Part shown: positions 52,010 through 61,930 of the stretch, piece after piece
How positions within the stretch are numbered: position 1 is the stretch's first letter
How the letters are laid out: each line of letters starts with the position of its first letter
Assembly: GCF_008704655.1 (NCBI RefSeq)
Contig: NZ_CP023688.1
Coordinates: forward strand, 6,263,501 to 6,327,500
Length of the DNA: 64,000 nucleotides
DNA from: Streptomyces rimosus
GTDB taxonomy: Bacteria > Actinomycetota > Actinomycetes > Streptomycetales > Streptomycetaceae
Direction of reading: 5' to 3'
Program-made: the position numbers and the translations under genes
The notes under the pieces: generated by a model
What the model saw: only the letters and a program-made list of their open reading frames with translations
What the model was told of the DNA's origin: nothing
The model's database searches: none

Positions 52010-52801
52010 TCAGGGCAGGAAGTACATCGGGTTCGGCAGCTTGAACGTCTTGTCGCCGTAGCCGCCGTTCAGGTCGCTGTACTGGTCACCGAAGTTGGCG
52101 ACGATGTCGTAACCCTGCGCCTCTATGTGCTTGCGGGTGCCGGACTTGAACTGGACCGTGGTGCAGTTGGCGCCGCACGGCAGGTAGGCCGGGGGGTTCT
52201 TCTTGTCCTTCAGGTAGACGTGGGTGCGATCCAGCGGCACCTTGTAGCCGACGTTCTTCAGGTTGCGCACGCTCCACGCGCGCTGCGCCTCCTTGCGGCC
52301 GGTGACGAAGAAGACCTCGTACCCCTTGCCGCGCGCCCAGTTGACGAGCCGGTCCATGCCGAAGACCGGCGCCATGTCGGTGCTCGCCAGGTACTTGTCC
52401 TGGGCCGCCTCGGTGTGGTGGAAGCCGACCTGGAGCTCGTAGTTGTACGTCAGCAGCGTCGTGTCGTCCATGTCCAGGACGATGGCGGGCTTGCCGTGGT
52501 GCTTCTTCCCGGCGGCCTTGGCCAGGTAGTCACGGGCCGAGTCGGTGATGCCGCGCACCTGCTTGGCGTAGTTGCTGCGGGGCGAGGCGTAGTGCTGCCC
52601 GTCCGCGGTCACCGTGTCGCCGTAGTACGCCTTGATCTTGTCCTGTACCTGGGTGAGGTTCGGGACCTCCTTGTCCGTACGCGGTACGGAGTGTTCGGCG
52701 GTGGCCTGGCCGACGCCGAACGCCGCGGTACCGGCGACGACCGCCGTGACGGCCGCGGCGCCGAAGCGGACACGGCGGCGGGAGAGGAGGGGGTGGCGCA
52801 T
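52010..52801 (-). CDS. Secreted HAD-family acid phosphatase (class B/C type)
   Basis: 263 aa with a signal peptide: basic LLSRRRVRFG, hydrophobic AAAVTAVVAGTAAFGVG and a cleavage site near ATAEHS. The catalytic HAD motif is VLDMDDTTL (nucleophile Asp110, Asp112), motif II FFVTGRKEAQR, and a late NFGDQYSDLNGGY supplies the acidic Mg ligands. Such exported phosphatases release phosphate from nucleotides or sugar phosphates outside the cell. The gene converges on the RNase Z-like gene. Confidence 0.93.
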   Translation of the reverse strand: MRHPLLSRRRVRFGAAAVTAVVAGTAAFGVGQATAEHSVPRTDKEVPNLTQVQDKIKAYYGDTVTADGQHYASPRSNYAKQVRGITDSARDYLAKAAGKKHHGKPAIVLDMDDTTLLTYNYELQVGFHHTEAAQDKYLASTDMAPVFGMDRLVNWARGKGYEVFFVTGRKEAQRAWSVRNLKNVGYKVPLDRTHVYLKDKKNPPAYLPCGANCTTVQFKSGTRKHIEAQGYDIVANFGDQYSDLNGGYGDKTFKLPNPMYFLP

Positions 52802-52931
52802 GTGCTGCTCCTAGGTGAACGGTGGGGGCCACCTAGGTTTAACAGAGCCTTTACGTGGCCATCTACGCGCGAAGATTCAACGGTTGGCAAAGGCTGCCCG
52901 GTTCGCGGTGGTTGCCGGCCCGTAGGCGCCG

Positions 52932-52960
52932 TTGACGCTGCCCACCCGCCTCCTTACGCT
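52932..52960 (+). promoter_or_regulatory. Promoter giving a leaderless transcript
   Basis: TTGACG (52932-52937), 17-bp spacer and TACGCT (52955-52960). The ATG of the next gene is only 8 bp further on, so transcription should start at or within a base or two of the initiator. Confidence 0.65.
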
Positions 52961-52968
52961 CCGTCCCC

Positions 52969-54327
52969 ATGGATGGACACCGTCTACGTACGGAAACGCA
53001 GCCCACGCCTCCTCCCCGGCCGGCCGGCGCGCCGCCGCCCACCACCATCACCGCCGTCCACCTCACCCCGGTCCTCGTCGCCGACCCGCCCCTGCTCAAC
53101 GTCCAGGGCGTCCACCAGCCCCACACCCCCCGCCTGATCATCGAAGTGACCACGGCGGGCGGTGCGACCGGCCTCGGCGAGACCTACGGCGACACCGTGT
53201 ACCTCGACCTCGCCCGGCCCCTGGCCGACGCGCTGATCGGCCGTCAGGTCACGGAGCTGAACACGCTGCCGCTGCTCGCGGCCGAGGTCTGCGGCGACTC
53301 CCCGGCGGCCACCGGCGCCGAGGACGTCACCGCGGGCGGCCTGCGCGGCGTGCGCACCGCCGACAAGCTGCGCCTGTCCGTCCTCTCCGGCTTCGAGGTG
53401 GCCTGCCTGGACGCATGGGGCCGGCACGCCGGGCTGCCCGTGCACGCCCTGCTCGGCGGCAAGGTCCGCGACCACGTCGAGTACAGCGCGTACCTCTTCT
53501 ACCGCTGGGCCGCCCACCCCGGCGGCCGCGGCGAGCCGGACGACTGGGGCGCGGCCCTCGACCCGCCCGGCATCGTCACCCAGGCCCGCCGCTTCCGCGA
53601 TACGTACGGCTTCCGCTCCTTCAAGCTCAAGGGCGGCGTCTTCGAACCCGCACAGGAGATCGCCGCGATCCGGGCCCTGGCCGCCGCCTTCCCCGGCCAT
53701 CCCCTGCGCCTCGACCCGAACGGCGCCTGGAGCGTCCCCACGTCCCTCCATGTGGCCCGCGAACTCGATGATGTCCTCGAGTACTTGGAGGACCCCACCA
53801 GTACCACCGCCCACATGGCCGAGGTCGCGTCCCGCACGGACCTCCCGCTGGCCACGAACATGTGCGTCACCACCTTCGCCGAGATCCGCGAAGCCTTCAC
53901 CCGCGACGCCGTCCAGGTCGTCCTCGCCGACCACCACTACTGGGGCGGCCTGCGCAACACCCGTGAACTGGCCGCCGTCTGCCGTACCTTCGGCGTCGCC
54001 CTGTCCATGCACTCCAACACCCACCTCGGCATCAGCCTCGCCGCCATGACCCACGTCGCCGCGACGGTGCCGGACCTCGCGTACGCCTGCGACACCCACT
54101 ACCCCTGGCAGACGGAGGACGTGCTCACCGAACGCCTCACCTTCCGGGACGGCCGCCTCCCGGTCTCCGACACGCCCGGCCTCGGCGTCACCCTCGACCG
54201 CGACCGCCTCGCGGCCCTCCACGCACGCTGGCTCGCCGACGACGGCACCCTGCGCGACCGCGACGACGCGGCGGCGATGCGGGCCGCCGATCCGGGGTGG
54301 GTGGTGCCCCAGGTGCCACGGTGGTGA
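52969..54327 (+). CDS. Glucarate dehydratase-like enolase-superfamily protein
   Basis: 452 aa. N-terminal capping domain with TITAVHLTPVLVADPPLLNV and RLIIEVTT, then a barrel with the KxK pair in SFKLKGGVF (Lys219, Lys221), metal ligands in LRLDPNGAW, LEYLEDP and TNMCVT, and His348 in SMHSNTHLG. The KxK plus His arrangement and the HSNTHLG block are those of D-glucarate dehydratase. No ribosome site precedes the ATG, and a good promoter ends 8 bp upstream, so the mRNA looks leaderless. The Pro-rich first 25 residues are an extra tail. No transporter or aldolase for glucarate lies nearby. Confidence 0.88.
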   Translation: MDGHRLRTETQPTPPPRPAGAPPPTTITAVHLTPVLVADPPLLNVQGVHQPHTPRLIIEVTTAGGATGLGETYGDTVYLDLARPLADALIGRQVTELNTLPLLAAEVCGDSPAATGAEDVTAGGLRGVRTADKLRLSVLSGFEVACLDAWGRHAGLPVHALLGGKVRDHVEYSAYLFYRWAAHPGGRGEPDDWGAALDPPGIVTQARRFRDTYGFRSFKLKGGVFEPAQEIAAIRALAAAFPGHPLRLDPNGAWSVPTSLHVARELDDVLEYLEDPTSTTAHMAEVASRTDLPLATNMCVTTFAEIREAFTRDAVQVVLADHHYWGGLRNTRELAAVCRTFGVALSMHSNTHLGISLAAMTHVAATVPDLAYACDTHYPWQTEDVLTERLTFRDGRLPVSDTPGLGVTLDRDRLAALHARWLADDGTLRDRDDAAAMRAADPGWVVPQVPRW

Positions 54328-54432
54328 ACGGTGCCGAGCGGCGCGTCCCGGCCGCCGACGGGCCGGCGCTCCCGGCGCCCGGGGCGCGTACCGTATTCAT
54401 CCCGTACGTGATCTTTGGAGGGAGCTGTACCG

Positions 54433-55518
54433 ATGGCACAGGAAGTGCGTGGCGTCATCGCGCCGGGGAAGAACGAGCCGGTGCGGCTGGAGACGATCCT
54501 GGTGCCGGACCCCGGGCCGGGCGAAGCCGTGGTGAAGGTGCAGGCGTGCGGGGTCTGCCACACCGACCTGCACTACAAGCAGGGCGGGATCAACGACGAC
54601 TTCCCGTTCCTGCTCGGGCATGAGGCGGCCGGCATCGTGGAGGCCGTGGGCGCGGGCGTCACCGACGTGGAGCCCGGCGACTTCGTGATCCTCAACTGGC
54701 GCGCGGTCTGCGGCAAGTGCCGGGCCTGCAAGCGCGGCCGCCCGCAGTACTGCTTCGACACCCACAACGCCCGCCAGAAGATGACGCTCAAGGACGGCAC
54801 GGAGCTGACGCCCGCGCTCGGCATCGGCGCCTTCGCTGACAAGACGCTGGTCGCGGCCGGACAGTGCACCAAGGTCGACCCGGAGATGTCCCCGGCCGTG
54901 GCCGGACTGCTCGGCTGCGGTGTGATGGCCGGCATCGGCGCGGCCATCAACACCGGCGCGGTGGGCCGCGGCGACTCCGTCGCGGTGATCGGCTGCGGCG
55001 GCGTGGGCGACGCGGCGATCGTCGGCGCGCGGCTGGCCGGCGCGTCCCGGATCATCGCCGTGGACGTGGAGGACCGCAAGCTCTCCATGGCCAAGACGAT
55101 GGGCGCCACCCACACCGTCAACTCGCGCGCAGCCGACCCGGTCGAGGCGATCCGCGAGCTGACCGACGGCTTCGGCGCCGATGTGGTGATCGACGCGGTG
55201 GGGCGCCCCGAGACGTACCGGCAGGCGTTCTACGCCCGCGACCTGGCCGGCACGGTCGTGCTGGTCGGCGTGCCGACGCCGGAGATGAAGCTGGAGCTGC
55301 CGCTGCTGGACGTGTTCGGCCGCGGCGGTGCGCTGAAGTCGTCCTGGTACGGCGACTGCCTGCCGTCCCGCGACTTCCCGATGCTGGTCGACCTGCACCA
55401 GCAGGGCCGCATCGACCTGGCCGGCTTCGTGACGGAGACGATCGGCATCGAGGACGTGGAGCAGGCGTTCGAGCGGATGCACCGCGGCGACGTGCTGCGC
55501 TCGGTGGTGACGCTCTGA
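54433..55518 (+). CDS. mscR: S-(hydroxymethyl)mycothiol dehydrogenase
   Basis: 361 aa zinc-dependent class III alcohol dehydrogenase of the mycothiol type, which oxidises the formaldehyde adduct of mycothiol to S-formylmycothiol with NAD. Catalytic Zn ligands Cys42 (GVCHTDLH) and His63 (LGHEAAG); structural Zn cysteines 93, 96, 99 and 107 ([16 protein letters not shown]); Rossmann [12 protein letters not shown] at 54433 with GGAGGGAG upstream. The stop overlaps the next gene's ATG (TGATG), so the two make an operon. Confidence 0.93.
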   Translation: MAQEVRGVIAPGKNEPVRLETILVPDPGPGEAVVKVQACGVCHTDLHYKQGGINDDFPFLLGHEAAGIVEAVGAGVTDVEPGDFVILNWRAVCGKCRACKRGRPQYCFDTHNARQKMTLKDGTELTPALGIGAFADKTLVAAGQCTKVDPEMSPAVAGLLGCGVMAGIGAAINTGAVGRGDSVAVIGCGGVGDAAIVGARLAGASRIIAVDVEDRKLSMAKTMGATHTVNSRAADPVEAIRELTDGFGADVVIDAVGRPETYRQAFYARDLAGTVVLVGVPTPEMKLELPLLDVFGRGGALKSSWYGDCLPSRDFPMLVDLHQQGRIDLAGFVTETIGIEDVEQAFERMHRGDVLRSVVTL

Positions 55519-56156
55519 TGGCGGCCCGCATCGACCATCTCGTCACCTCCGGCACGTTCTCGCTCGACGGCGGTACGTGGGACGTGGACAACAACGTGTG
55601 GATCGTCGGGGACGACATCGAGGCCATCGTCATCGACGCCGCGCACGACGCCGACGCGATCCACGAGGCCCTGGACGGCCGGACGCTGCGCGCGATCATC
55701 TGCACCCACGCGCACAACGACCACATCGACGCCGCCCCCGCGCTCGCCAACCGCACCGGCGCGATGATCCACCTGCACCCGGACGACCTGCCGCTGTGGA
55801 AGCAGACCCACCCGGACCGGGCGCCGGACGAGTCGCTGGCCGACGGCCAGGTGCTGACCATCGGGGGCGTCGACCTGACCGTGCTGCACACCCCCGGCCA
55901 CGCCCCGGGCGCGGTCTGCCTGTACGCGCCGGAGCTGGGCGAGCACGGCACGGTCTTCACCGGCGACACCCTCTTCCAGGGCGGCCCCGGCGCCACCGGC
56001 CGGTCCTTCTCCGACTTCCCGACCATCGTCGACTCGATCCGGGAGCGGCTGCTGACGCTGCCCCCGCGGACCGAGGTCCGTACCGGGCACGGCGACGGCA
56101 CGACGATCGGCGCGGAGGCGCCGCACCTGGACGAGTGGATCAAGCGCGGGCACTGA
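55518..56156 (+). CDS. MBL-fold hydrolase paired with mycothiol formaldehyde dehydrogenase
   Basis: 212 aa glyoxalase II-like protein with CTHAHNDHIDA zinc motif, HTPGHAPGAVCLY, TGDTLF and RTGHGDGT, the full set of MBL metal-binding residues. Overlap with mscR and a single transcript suggest it acts on the dehydrogenase product or its adduct, for instance hydrolysing S-formylmycothiol to formate and mycothiol. That assignment is inference from context; other thiol-ester hydrolase activities fit as well. Confidence 0.87.
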   Translation: MAARIDHLVTSGTFSLDGGTWDVDNNVWIVGDDIEAIVIDAAHDADAIHEALDGRTLRAIICTHAHNDHIDAAPALANRTGAMIHLHPDDLPLWKQTHPDRAPDESLADGQVLTIGGVDLTVLHTPGHAPGAVCLYAPELGEHGTVFTGDTLFQGGPGATGRSFSDFPTIVDSIRERLLTLPPRTEVRTGHGDGTTIGAEAPHLDEWIKRGH

Positions 56157-56163
56157 GGTCCCC

Positions 56164-57504
56164 TCAGATACCGGTGGTGGCCGCCCGCTCCAGAATGCGG
56201 GCGGCCACGGCCGGTGAGTCCACCAGCGGGTGCAGCGCCATCGCGCGCAGCGCCGCGTCCCGGTCCTTGAACTCCGCCGCCTCGACGGTCGCCAGCTCCA
56301 CGGCCTTGAGCTGGAGCATCAGCCCCAGCTGATCCTCGCGCAGGGGGGCGCACGGCAGCGGCCGGGCGCCCCGCGCGTCCACCTCGCACACCGTCTCGAT
56401 GACCGCCTCGGGCGCGAGCTGCGGCACGGTCGAGCCGTTGCGTACGTTCAGGATCAGGCGCGCGTGCCGGTCGCCCGCGATGGCGCGCATGACCGCCAGA
56501 GCCACCCGGTCGTAACCGCCGCCCTCCAGATCACAGGTGTCGCGCTGCCAGCCGCCGGTCGCCTCCCGGCTGTGCGCCATGTACGTCTCCTCGCGCTCCA
56601 GCCGGGTCCGCTCCCACAGCGCGTACGCCTCCCCGGGAGAGACACCGGAAGCCGCCTCGAAGAAGCCGCCCTGCTGCTGGTCCAGGAACTCCCCGCGCGT
56701 CTCCTCGGTGTTCACCAGAGAGGAGAGCGTCTCGCGGCGGAAGTAGTAGTAGTGCAGGTATTCGTTGGGGATCGAGCCCAGCGCCCGCAGCCACTCCGCG
56801 CCGAAGAGCTTGCCCTCCTCGAAGGAGGTGAGCGCGTCGGGATCGGCCAGCAGGCCGCCCAGCAGATCCGTACCGTCCTCACCGGTCAGCGAGCGCAGCC
56901 AGCCCAGGTGGTTGAGGCCGACGTAGTCGTACGTCACCCGGTCCGGATCGGCGCCCGCGGCCCGCGCCGCCCGCCGCACCAGCCCCACCGGCGAGTCACA
57001 GATCCCGATCACCCGCTCGCCCAGCACCTGGGACATCGCCTCGGTCACCGTCCCGGCCGGATTGGTGAAGTTCACGACCCAGGCGTCCGGTGCCAGCGCC
57101 GCCACCCGCTCGGCGATCCGCAGCGCCACGGGCACCGTGCGCAGCCCGTACAGCACGCCGCCCGCGCCCACCGTCTCCTGCCCCAGCACCCCCGCGTCCA
57201 GCGGAATCCGCTCGTCCGCGATCCGGCCCGCGGTGCCGCCGACCCGGATCGCGGAGAACACGAAGTCGGTGCCGCGCAGCGCGTCGTCCAGCGAATCGGC
57301 GATCCGTACGCGGACGGGAGGGGGCTTGCCCGGCCCGCTCCGCCGCTCCGCCTGCCGGGCCAGCACGGAGGCGATCACGGCCACCCGCCGCGCGTCGGTG
57401 TCGTACAGCGTGACCTCGGAGACGGCCTGCGCGGGATCGTCCAGGAGCGCGCGGTGCACGAGCGGTACCCGGAAACCCCCGCCGCCCAAAATCGTGAGCC
57501 TCAT
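56164..57504 (-). CDS. GH4-family 6-phospho-beta-glucosidase
   Basis: 446 aa, ATG start. The NAD- and Mn-dependent GH4 family is recognised by MRLTILGGGGFRVPLVHRAL, ETVGAGGVLYGLRTVP, NFTNPAGTVTEAM, ICDSPVGL (the metal-binding cysteine), YVGLNHLGWL and the LHYYYFRRE region. It hydrolyses 6-phospho-beta-glucosides by a redox mechanism. It is transcribed divergently from a PfkB kinase 67 bp away, and convergently with the MBL gene, 7 bp apart. The open frame upstream to 57690 is not used. No phosphotransferase genes are near. Confidence 0.92.
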   Translation of the reverse strand: MRLTILGGGGFRVPLVHRALLDDPAQAVSEVTLYDTDARRVAVIASVLARQAERRSGPGKPPPVRVRIADSLDDALRGTDFVFSAIRVGGTAGRIADERIPLDAGVLGQETVGAGGVLYGLRTVPVALRIAERVAALAPDAWVVNFTNPAGTVTEAMSQVLGERVIGICDSPVGLVRRAARAAGADPDRVTYDYVGLNHLGWLRSLTGEDGTDLLGGLLADPDALTSFEEGKLFGAEWLRALGSIPNEYLHYYYFRRETLSSLVNTEETRGEFLDQQQGGFFEAASGVSPGEAYALWERTRLEREETYMAHSREATGGWQRDTCDLEGGGYDRVALAVMRAIAGDRHARLILNVRNGSTVPQLAPEAVIETVCEVDARGARPLPCAPLREDQLGLMLQLKAVELATVEAAEFKDRDAALRAMALHPLVDSPAVAARILERAATTGI

Positions 57505-57571
57505 GGGCCGGAACGTACCGTAAGCATCGGGCACACTGACGGCACGCGCACACAAGAGAGGGGCAGGCACG

Positions 57572-58786
57572 GTGAGCGCACACGATGTCCAGCGGACCCC
57601 CGGAAACGGAACGGGCGGCCACGTCCCGCCGGGCCCCGCGCCCGCGCTCGACCCGCTCGCCGCCGTACGCGCCGACGGCGACCCGGCCACTGACGTCTAC
57701 CTCACCGGCACGGTCTTCCTGGACATCATCTTCACCGGCCTGGACTCGGCCCCCGTACGCGGCACGGAGTCCTGGGCCCGCGGCATGGGCTCCAGCCCCG
57801 GCGGCGTCGCCAACATGGCCACCGCGCTCGCCCGCCTGGGCCTGCGCACCTCGCTCGCCGCGGCCTTCGGCGACGACATGTACGGCGAGTACTGCTGGGA
57901 GGCCCTGGAGCGCGGCGAGCACGTCGATCTGTCGATGTCCCGCACCGTCGCCGGCTGGCACTCACCGGTCACCGTCTCCATGGCGTACGAGGGCGAACGC
58001 ACGATGGTCTCGCACGGCCACGAGGCGCCCAGCGGACCCGCCCGCACCGCCTTCGACGGCAAGCACGCGCCAGGCTGCCCGCCGCCGTCCCGGGCCTGCG
58101 TCGCCTCGCTGACACCCGGCAGCCCCGAGGGCTGGCTCGGCTGCGCCGCCCGCCGCGGCAGCCGGATCTTCGCCGACGTCGGCTGGGACGACACCGGCCG
58201 CTGGGACCCGGCCGACCTCGCCGAACTGGAGCACTGCGAGGCGTTCCTGCCCAACGCCGAGGAGGCGATGCGCTACACCCGCCTGGACTGCCCGCGCGCC
58301 GCCGCCCGCAAGCTGGCCGACCTGGTGCCGGTCGCCGTGGTCACCCTGGGCGCCGAGGGCGCGTACGCGGTCGACGGGCGCACCGGCGAGACCGCCGAGG
58401 TGCCCGCCATCGCGGTCGAGGCGATGGACCCCACCGGCGCCGGCGACGTGTTCGTGGCGGGCTTCGTCACCGGCTCGCTGGCCGGCTGGCCGCTGGCCGA
58501 CCGGCTCGCCTTCGCCGGACTCACCGCCGCCCTCTCCGTACAGGAATTCGGCGGCTCGCTGTCCGCGCCGGGCTGGGTGGAGATCGCGGCGTGGTGGCAG
58601 CGGGTGACCGCGGCGGGGGCGTACGGACGCACGCCGGACGGCGGCCCGGCGCGCGCCTGCGATGTCCAGGACGCCGCCGCGCTCCGCCGCCGCTACGCCT
58701 TCCTGGACGCGCTGCTGCCCACCGCCGCCCGCAGCTGGCCGCTCGCCCGCGCGCTCCCGACCATCGGATTCCGCCGCCCCGCGTGA
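57572..58786 (+). CDS. PfkB-family carbohydrate kinase
   Basis: 404 aa, GTG start. Ribokinase-like fold: VYLTGTVFLDIIFTGLD, SSPGGVANMATALARLGL and the ATP/anion-hole motif DPTGAGDVFVAGF near residue 290. The sugar or nucleoside substrate is not determinable. Divergent from the GH4 gene, the two may form a small sugar-use unit, the kinase supplying or accepting phosphorylated sugars. The C-terminal 80 residues, ending in RRRYAFLDALLP, extend beyond the core fold. Confidence 0.88.
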   Translation: MSAHDVQRTPGNGTGGHVPPGPAPALDPLAAVRADGDPATDVYLTGTVFLDIIFTGLDSAPVRGTESWARGMGSSPGGVANMATALARLGLRTSLAAAFGDDMYGEYCWEALERGEHVDLSMSRTVAGWHSPVTVSMAYEGERTMVSHGHEAPSGPARTAFDGKHAPGCPPPSRACVASLTPGSPEGWLGCAARRGSRIFADVGWDDTGRWDPADLAELEHCEAFLPNAEEAMRYTRLDCPRAAARKLADLVPVAVVTLGAEGAYAVDGRTGETAEVPAIAVEAMDPTGAGDVFVAGFVTGSLAGWPLADRLAFAGLTAALSVQEFGGSLSAPGWVEIAAWWQRVTAAGAYGRTPDGGPARACDVQDAAALRRRYAFLDALLPTAARSWPLARALPTIGFRRPA

Positions 58787-58921
58787 GCGGCCCGTCACCC
58801 GGGGAACATGGGAACAGGGGAACGCCGGAAAAGGCTTCGGGCTTGTCAGTGCACCGTCGTACCCTTGGTATCCCAAGGAGCCGAGCCGCGGGGCAGCAGT
58901 CCGCGGCGCAACGAATGGGGG

Positions 58922-59956
58922 ATGAGCAGGCCACAGAGCCGGCCCATGACTCAGACACCTACACGACCGCAGGCGCACGCCCAGTTCACCGTCCCCGCCA
59001 AGCACCCGATGGTGACGGTCCTGGGGTCCGGAGACGCCCTGCTGCGGGTCATCGAGAACGCCTTCCCGGCCACCGACATCCACGTACGCGGCAACGAGAT
59101 CCGGGCAACCGGCGACCCCGCGGAAGTGGCCCTCATCCAGCGCCTCTTCGACGAGATGATGCTCGTCCTGCGCACCGGTCAGCCGATGACGGAGGACGCG
59201 GTGGAGCGCTCCATCGGCATGCTGCGCTCCGCGGCGGACGGCGGGGGCGCGTCGAGCGAGACCCCCGCCGAGGTGCTCACCCAGAACATCCTGTCCAACC
59301 GCGGCCGCACCATCCGCCCGAAGACCCTCAACCAGAAGCGCTACGTCGACGCCATCGACCAGCACACGGTCGTCTTCGGCATCGGCCCCGCCGGCACCGG
59401 CAAGACCTACCTCGCCATGGCCAAGGCGGTACAGGCCCTCCAGTCCAAGCAGGTCAACCGCATCATCCTGACCCGCCCCGCCGTAGAGGCCGGCGAACGC
59501 CTCGGCTTCCTCCCCGGCACCCTCTACGAAAAGATCGACCCGTACCTCCGCCCGCTGTACGACGCCCTCCACGACATGCTCGACCCGGACTCGATTCCGC
59601 GGCTGATGGCGGCGGGGACGATCGAGGTGGCGCCGCTCGCATATATGCGGGGAAGGACGCTTAATGACGCCTTCATCATCCTCGACGAGGCCCAGAACAC
59701 GAACCCCGAGCAGATGAAGATGTTCCTCACCCGGCTCGGCTTCGATTCGAAGATCGTGATCACGGGTGACATCACGCAGATCGACCTGCCGGGCGGCACG
59801 AAGAGCGGTCTCAAGCAGGTGCAGGAGATTCTGGAGGGGCTGGACGACGTGCATTTCTCGCGTCTCACCAGCCAGGATGTCGTCCGGCACAAGCTGGTCG
59901 GCCGTATTGTCGACGCGTACGAGAAGTACGACAGCCAAAACGGCCGGCGAACCTGA
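58922..59956 (+). CDS. phoH: PhoH-family ATPase
   Basis: 344 aa from ATG 58922 (ATG 58946 is an alternative and may be nearer the family start). KH-like N-terminal part, then a P-loop ATPase: Walker A GPAGTGKT near residue 155, [18 protein letters not shown] (PhoH signature), [12 protein letters not shown] as Walker B and [11 protein letters not shown]. Thought to act in RNA processing together with YbeY, whose gene starts 20 bp downstream, followed by the CNNM gene: the conserved phoH-ybeY-corC order. Confidence 0.93.
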   Translation: MSRPQSRPMTQTPTRPQAHAQFTVPAKHPMVTVLGSGDALLRVIENAFPATDIHVRGNEIRATGDPAEVALIQRLFDEMMLVLRTGQPMTEDAVERSIGMLRSAADGGGASSETPAEVLTQNILSNRGRTIRPKTLNQKRYVDAIDQHTVVFGIGPAGTGKTYLAMAKAVQALQSKQVNRIILTRPAVEAGERLGFLPGTLYEKIDPYLRPLYDALHDMLDPDSIPRLMAAGTIEVAPLAYMRGRTLNDAFIILDEAQNTNPEQMKMFLTRLGFDSKIVITGDITQIDLPGGTKSGLKQVQEILEGLDDVHFSRLTSQDVVRHKLVGRIVDAYEKYDSQNGRRT

Positions 59957-59976
59957 GAAACGAGAAGCAGCACTTC

Positions 59977-60474
59977 ATGTCGATCGACGTCAACAACGAG
60001 TCCGGTACGGACATCGACGAGCAGGCGATCCTGGATGTCGCCCGCTATGCCGTGGCCCGGATGCGTATCCACCCGCTCTCCGAGCTGTCGGTCATCGTCG
60101 TGGACGCCGACGCCATGGAACAGCTCCACCTCCAGTGGATGGACCTCCCCGGTCCGACCGATGTCATGTCCTTCCCGATGGACGAGCTGCGTCCGCCGGC
60201 CAAGGACGACGAGGAGCCCCCGCAGGGGCTCCTCGGTGACATCGTGCTGTGCCCGGAGGTCGCCAAGAAGCAGGGCGAGGAGGCGCCGACCCGGCACAGC
60301 ATGGACGAGGAGCTCCAGCTGCTGACCGTGCACGGCGTGCTGCACCTGCTCGGGTACGACCACGAGGAGCCCTCCGAGAAGGCCGAGATGTTCGGCCTCC
60401 AGGCGGCGATCATCGACGGCTGGCGCGCCGAGCGCGGGCTGACCGGGCCCTCGCCGGCCCCGACCGTCACCTGA
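59977..60474 (+). CDS. ybeY: Endoribonuclease YbeY (rRNA maturation factor)
   Basis: 165 aa. The zinc-binding motif [11 protein letters not shown] (H-x3-H-x5-H) is intact, with [21 protein letters not shown] and [10 protein letters not shown] as the family's other conserved blocks. It finishes 16S rRNA 3' ends and takes part in ribosome quality control. Encoded between phoH and the CNNM protein, 14 bp from the latter. Confidence 0.96.
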   Translation: MSIDVNNESGTDIDEQAILDVARYAVARMRIHPLSELSVIVVDADAMEQLHLQWMDLPGPTDVMSFPMDELRPPAKDDEEPPQGLLGDIVLCPEVAKKQGEEAPTRHSMDEELQLLTVHGVLHLLGYDHEEPSEKAEMFGLQAAIIDGWRAERGLTGPSPAPTVT

Positions 60475-60488
60475 CGGCGGGTGCTCCG

Positions 60489-61808
60489 GTGACCACCCAG
60501 TTGATCGCGGTCGCGGTCCTCCTCGTCGTTGTCGCCTGGCTCGCGGCCTGCGCCGAGGCGGGCCTCGCCCGTACGACGAGCTTCCGGGCCGAGGAGGCCG
60601 TACGGTCGGGGCGGCGCGGCAGCGGCAAGCTGGCCGCCGTCGCGGCCGACCCCGTCCGCTATCTGAACGTGGCGCTGCTGGTGCGCGTCGGCTGCGAGAT
60701 GGCGGCCGGGGTGCTGGTGACGTACGCCTGTCTGCGCTCCTTCGAGGAGACCTGGCAGGCGCTGACCGTGGCCATCGCGGTGATGGTGCTGGTCTCGTAC
60801 GTCGCGGTCGGCGTCTCGCCCCGTACGATCGGCCGCCAGCACCCGCTGAACACCGCCACCGCCGCGGCGTACGTCCTGCTGCCGCTGGCCCGGATCATGG
60901 GCCCGATCCCGCGGCTGCTGATCCTCCTGGGCAACGCGCTCACCCCCGGCAAGGGCTTCCGCCAGGGACCCTTCGCCTCCGAGGCCGAGCTGCGCTCGCT
61001 GGTGGACCTCGCGGAGAAGGAGTCGCTGATCGAGGACGAGGAGCGCCGGATGGTGCACTCCGTCTTCCAGCTCGGCGACACCCTCGTACGCGAGGTGATG
61101 GTGCCGCGTACGGACCTGATCTCGGTCGAGCGCTTCAAGACCATCCGCCAGGCGCTGACCCTCGCGCTGCGCTCCGGTTTCTCCCGTATCCCGGTGACCG
61201 GCGAGAACGAGGACGACGTGGTCGGCATCGTGTACGTCAAGGACCTCGCCCGCAAGGTGCACATCAGCCGGGACGCCGAGACGGAGCTGGTCTCCACGGC
61301 GATGCGCCCCGCGGTCTTCGTGCCCGACACCAAGAACGCCGGTGACCTGCTGCGCGAGATGCAGCAGGACCGCAACCACGTCGCGGTCGTCATCGACGAG
61401 TACGGCGGCACGGCCGGCATCGTGACGATCGAGGACATCCTGGAGGAGATCGTCGGTGAGATCACCGACGAGTACGACCGGGAGCTGCCGCCCGTCGAGG
61501 ACCTCGGCGACGGCCGCTACCGGGTCACCGCCCGGCTGGACATCGGCGACCTCGGCGAGCTGTACGGCTTGGCGGAACTGGACGACGAGGACGTGGAGAC
61601 GGTCGGCGGCCTGCTCGCCAAGCACCTGGGCCGCGTCCCGATCGCGGGTGCCACCGCCGAGATCGACCTCAGCGACAACCCGTCCGCGCTGTCGCCGAAG
61701 GCGCTGCGGCTGACCGCCGAGGCCCCGGCCGGCCGTCGGAACAAGATCGTCACGGTGCTCTGCGAGCCGGTCAGGGGCGAGGGGGAAGCGGAGTCCGGTC
61801 AGGACTGA
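60489..61808 (+). CDS. CNNM/CorC-type membrane protein with CBS domains
   Basis: 439 aa from GTG 60489. N-terminal DUF21 transmembrane domain (four helices to about 165), two CBS domains (about 190-320, with VMVPRTDLISVE and HVAVVIDEYGGTAGIVTIEDILEE) and a C-terminal CorC/HlyC transporter-associated domain (RYRVTARLDIGDLGELYGL). Such proteins are implicated in Mg and Co efflux or resistance, sensing nucleotides through CBS. The frame stays open upstream into ybeY but the hydrophobic start fits here. Confidence 0.91.
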   Translation: MTTQLIAVAVLLVVVAWLAACAEAGLARTTSFRAEEAVRSGRRGSGKLAAVAADPVRYLNVALLVRVGCEMAAGVLVTYACLRSFEETWQALTVAIAVMVLVSYVAVGVSPRTIGRQHPLNTATAAAYVLLPLARIMGPIPRLLILLGNALTPGKGFRQGPFASEAELRSLVDLAEKESLIEDEERRMVHSVFQLGDTLVREVMVPRTDLISVERFKTIRQALTLALRSGFSRIPVTGENEDDVVGIVYVKDLARKVHISRDAETELVSTAMRPAVFVPDTKNAGDLLREMQQDRNHVAVVIDEYGGTAGIVTIEDILEEIVGEITDEYDRELPPVEDLGDGRYRVTARLDIGDLGELYGLAELDDEDVETVGGLLAKHLGRVPIAGATAEIDLSDNPSALSPKALRLTAEAPAGRRNKIVTVLCEPVRGEGEAESGQD

Positions 61809-61930
61809 CCGTGGTTACGGGGCCGCGGCCGGTCGGGACCGGCCGCGGTTACGGGGCCTACGACCGGTCGGGCTGACCGTGGCGAAGTGGCCGTGGCCCC
61901 GGTCAGGGCCGGCGGCGAGGCCGCGGCTGA

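Noticed and set aside
61809..61930. Repeated GTGGTTACGGGGCC-type segments after the CNNM gene
   Set aside because: Only two or three short copies, and possibly two GC-rich hairpins; too little to call a repeat family.
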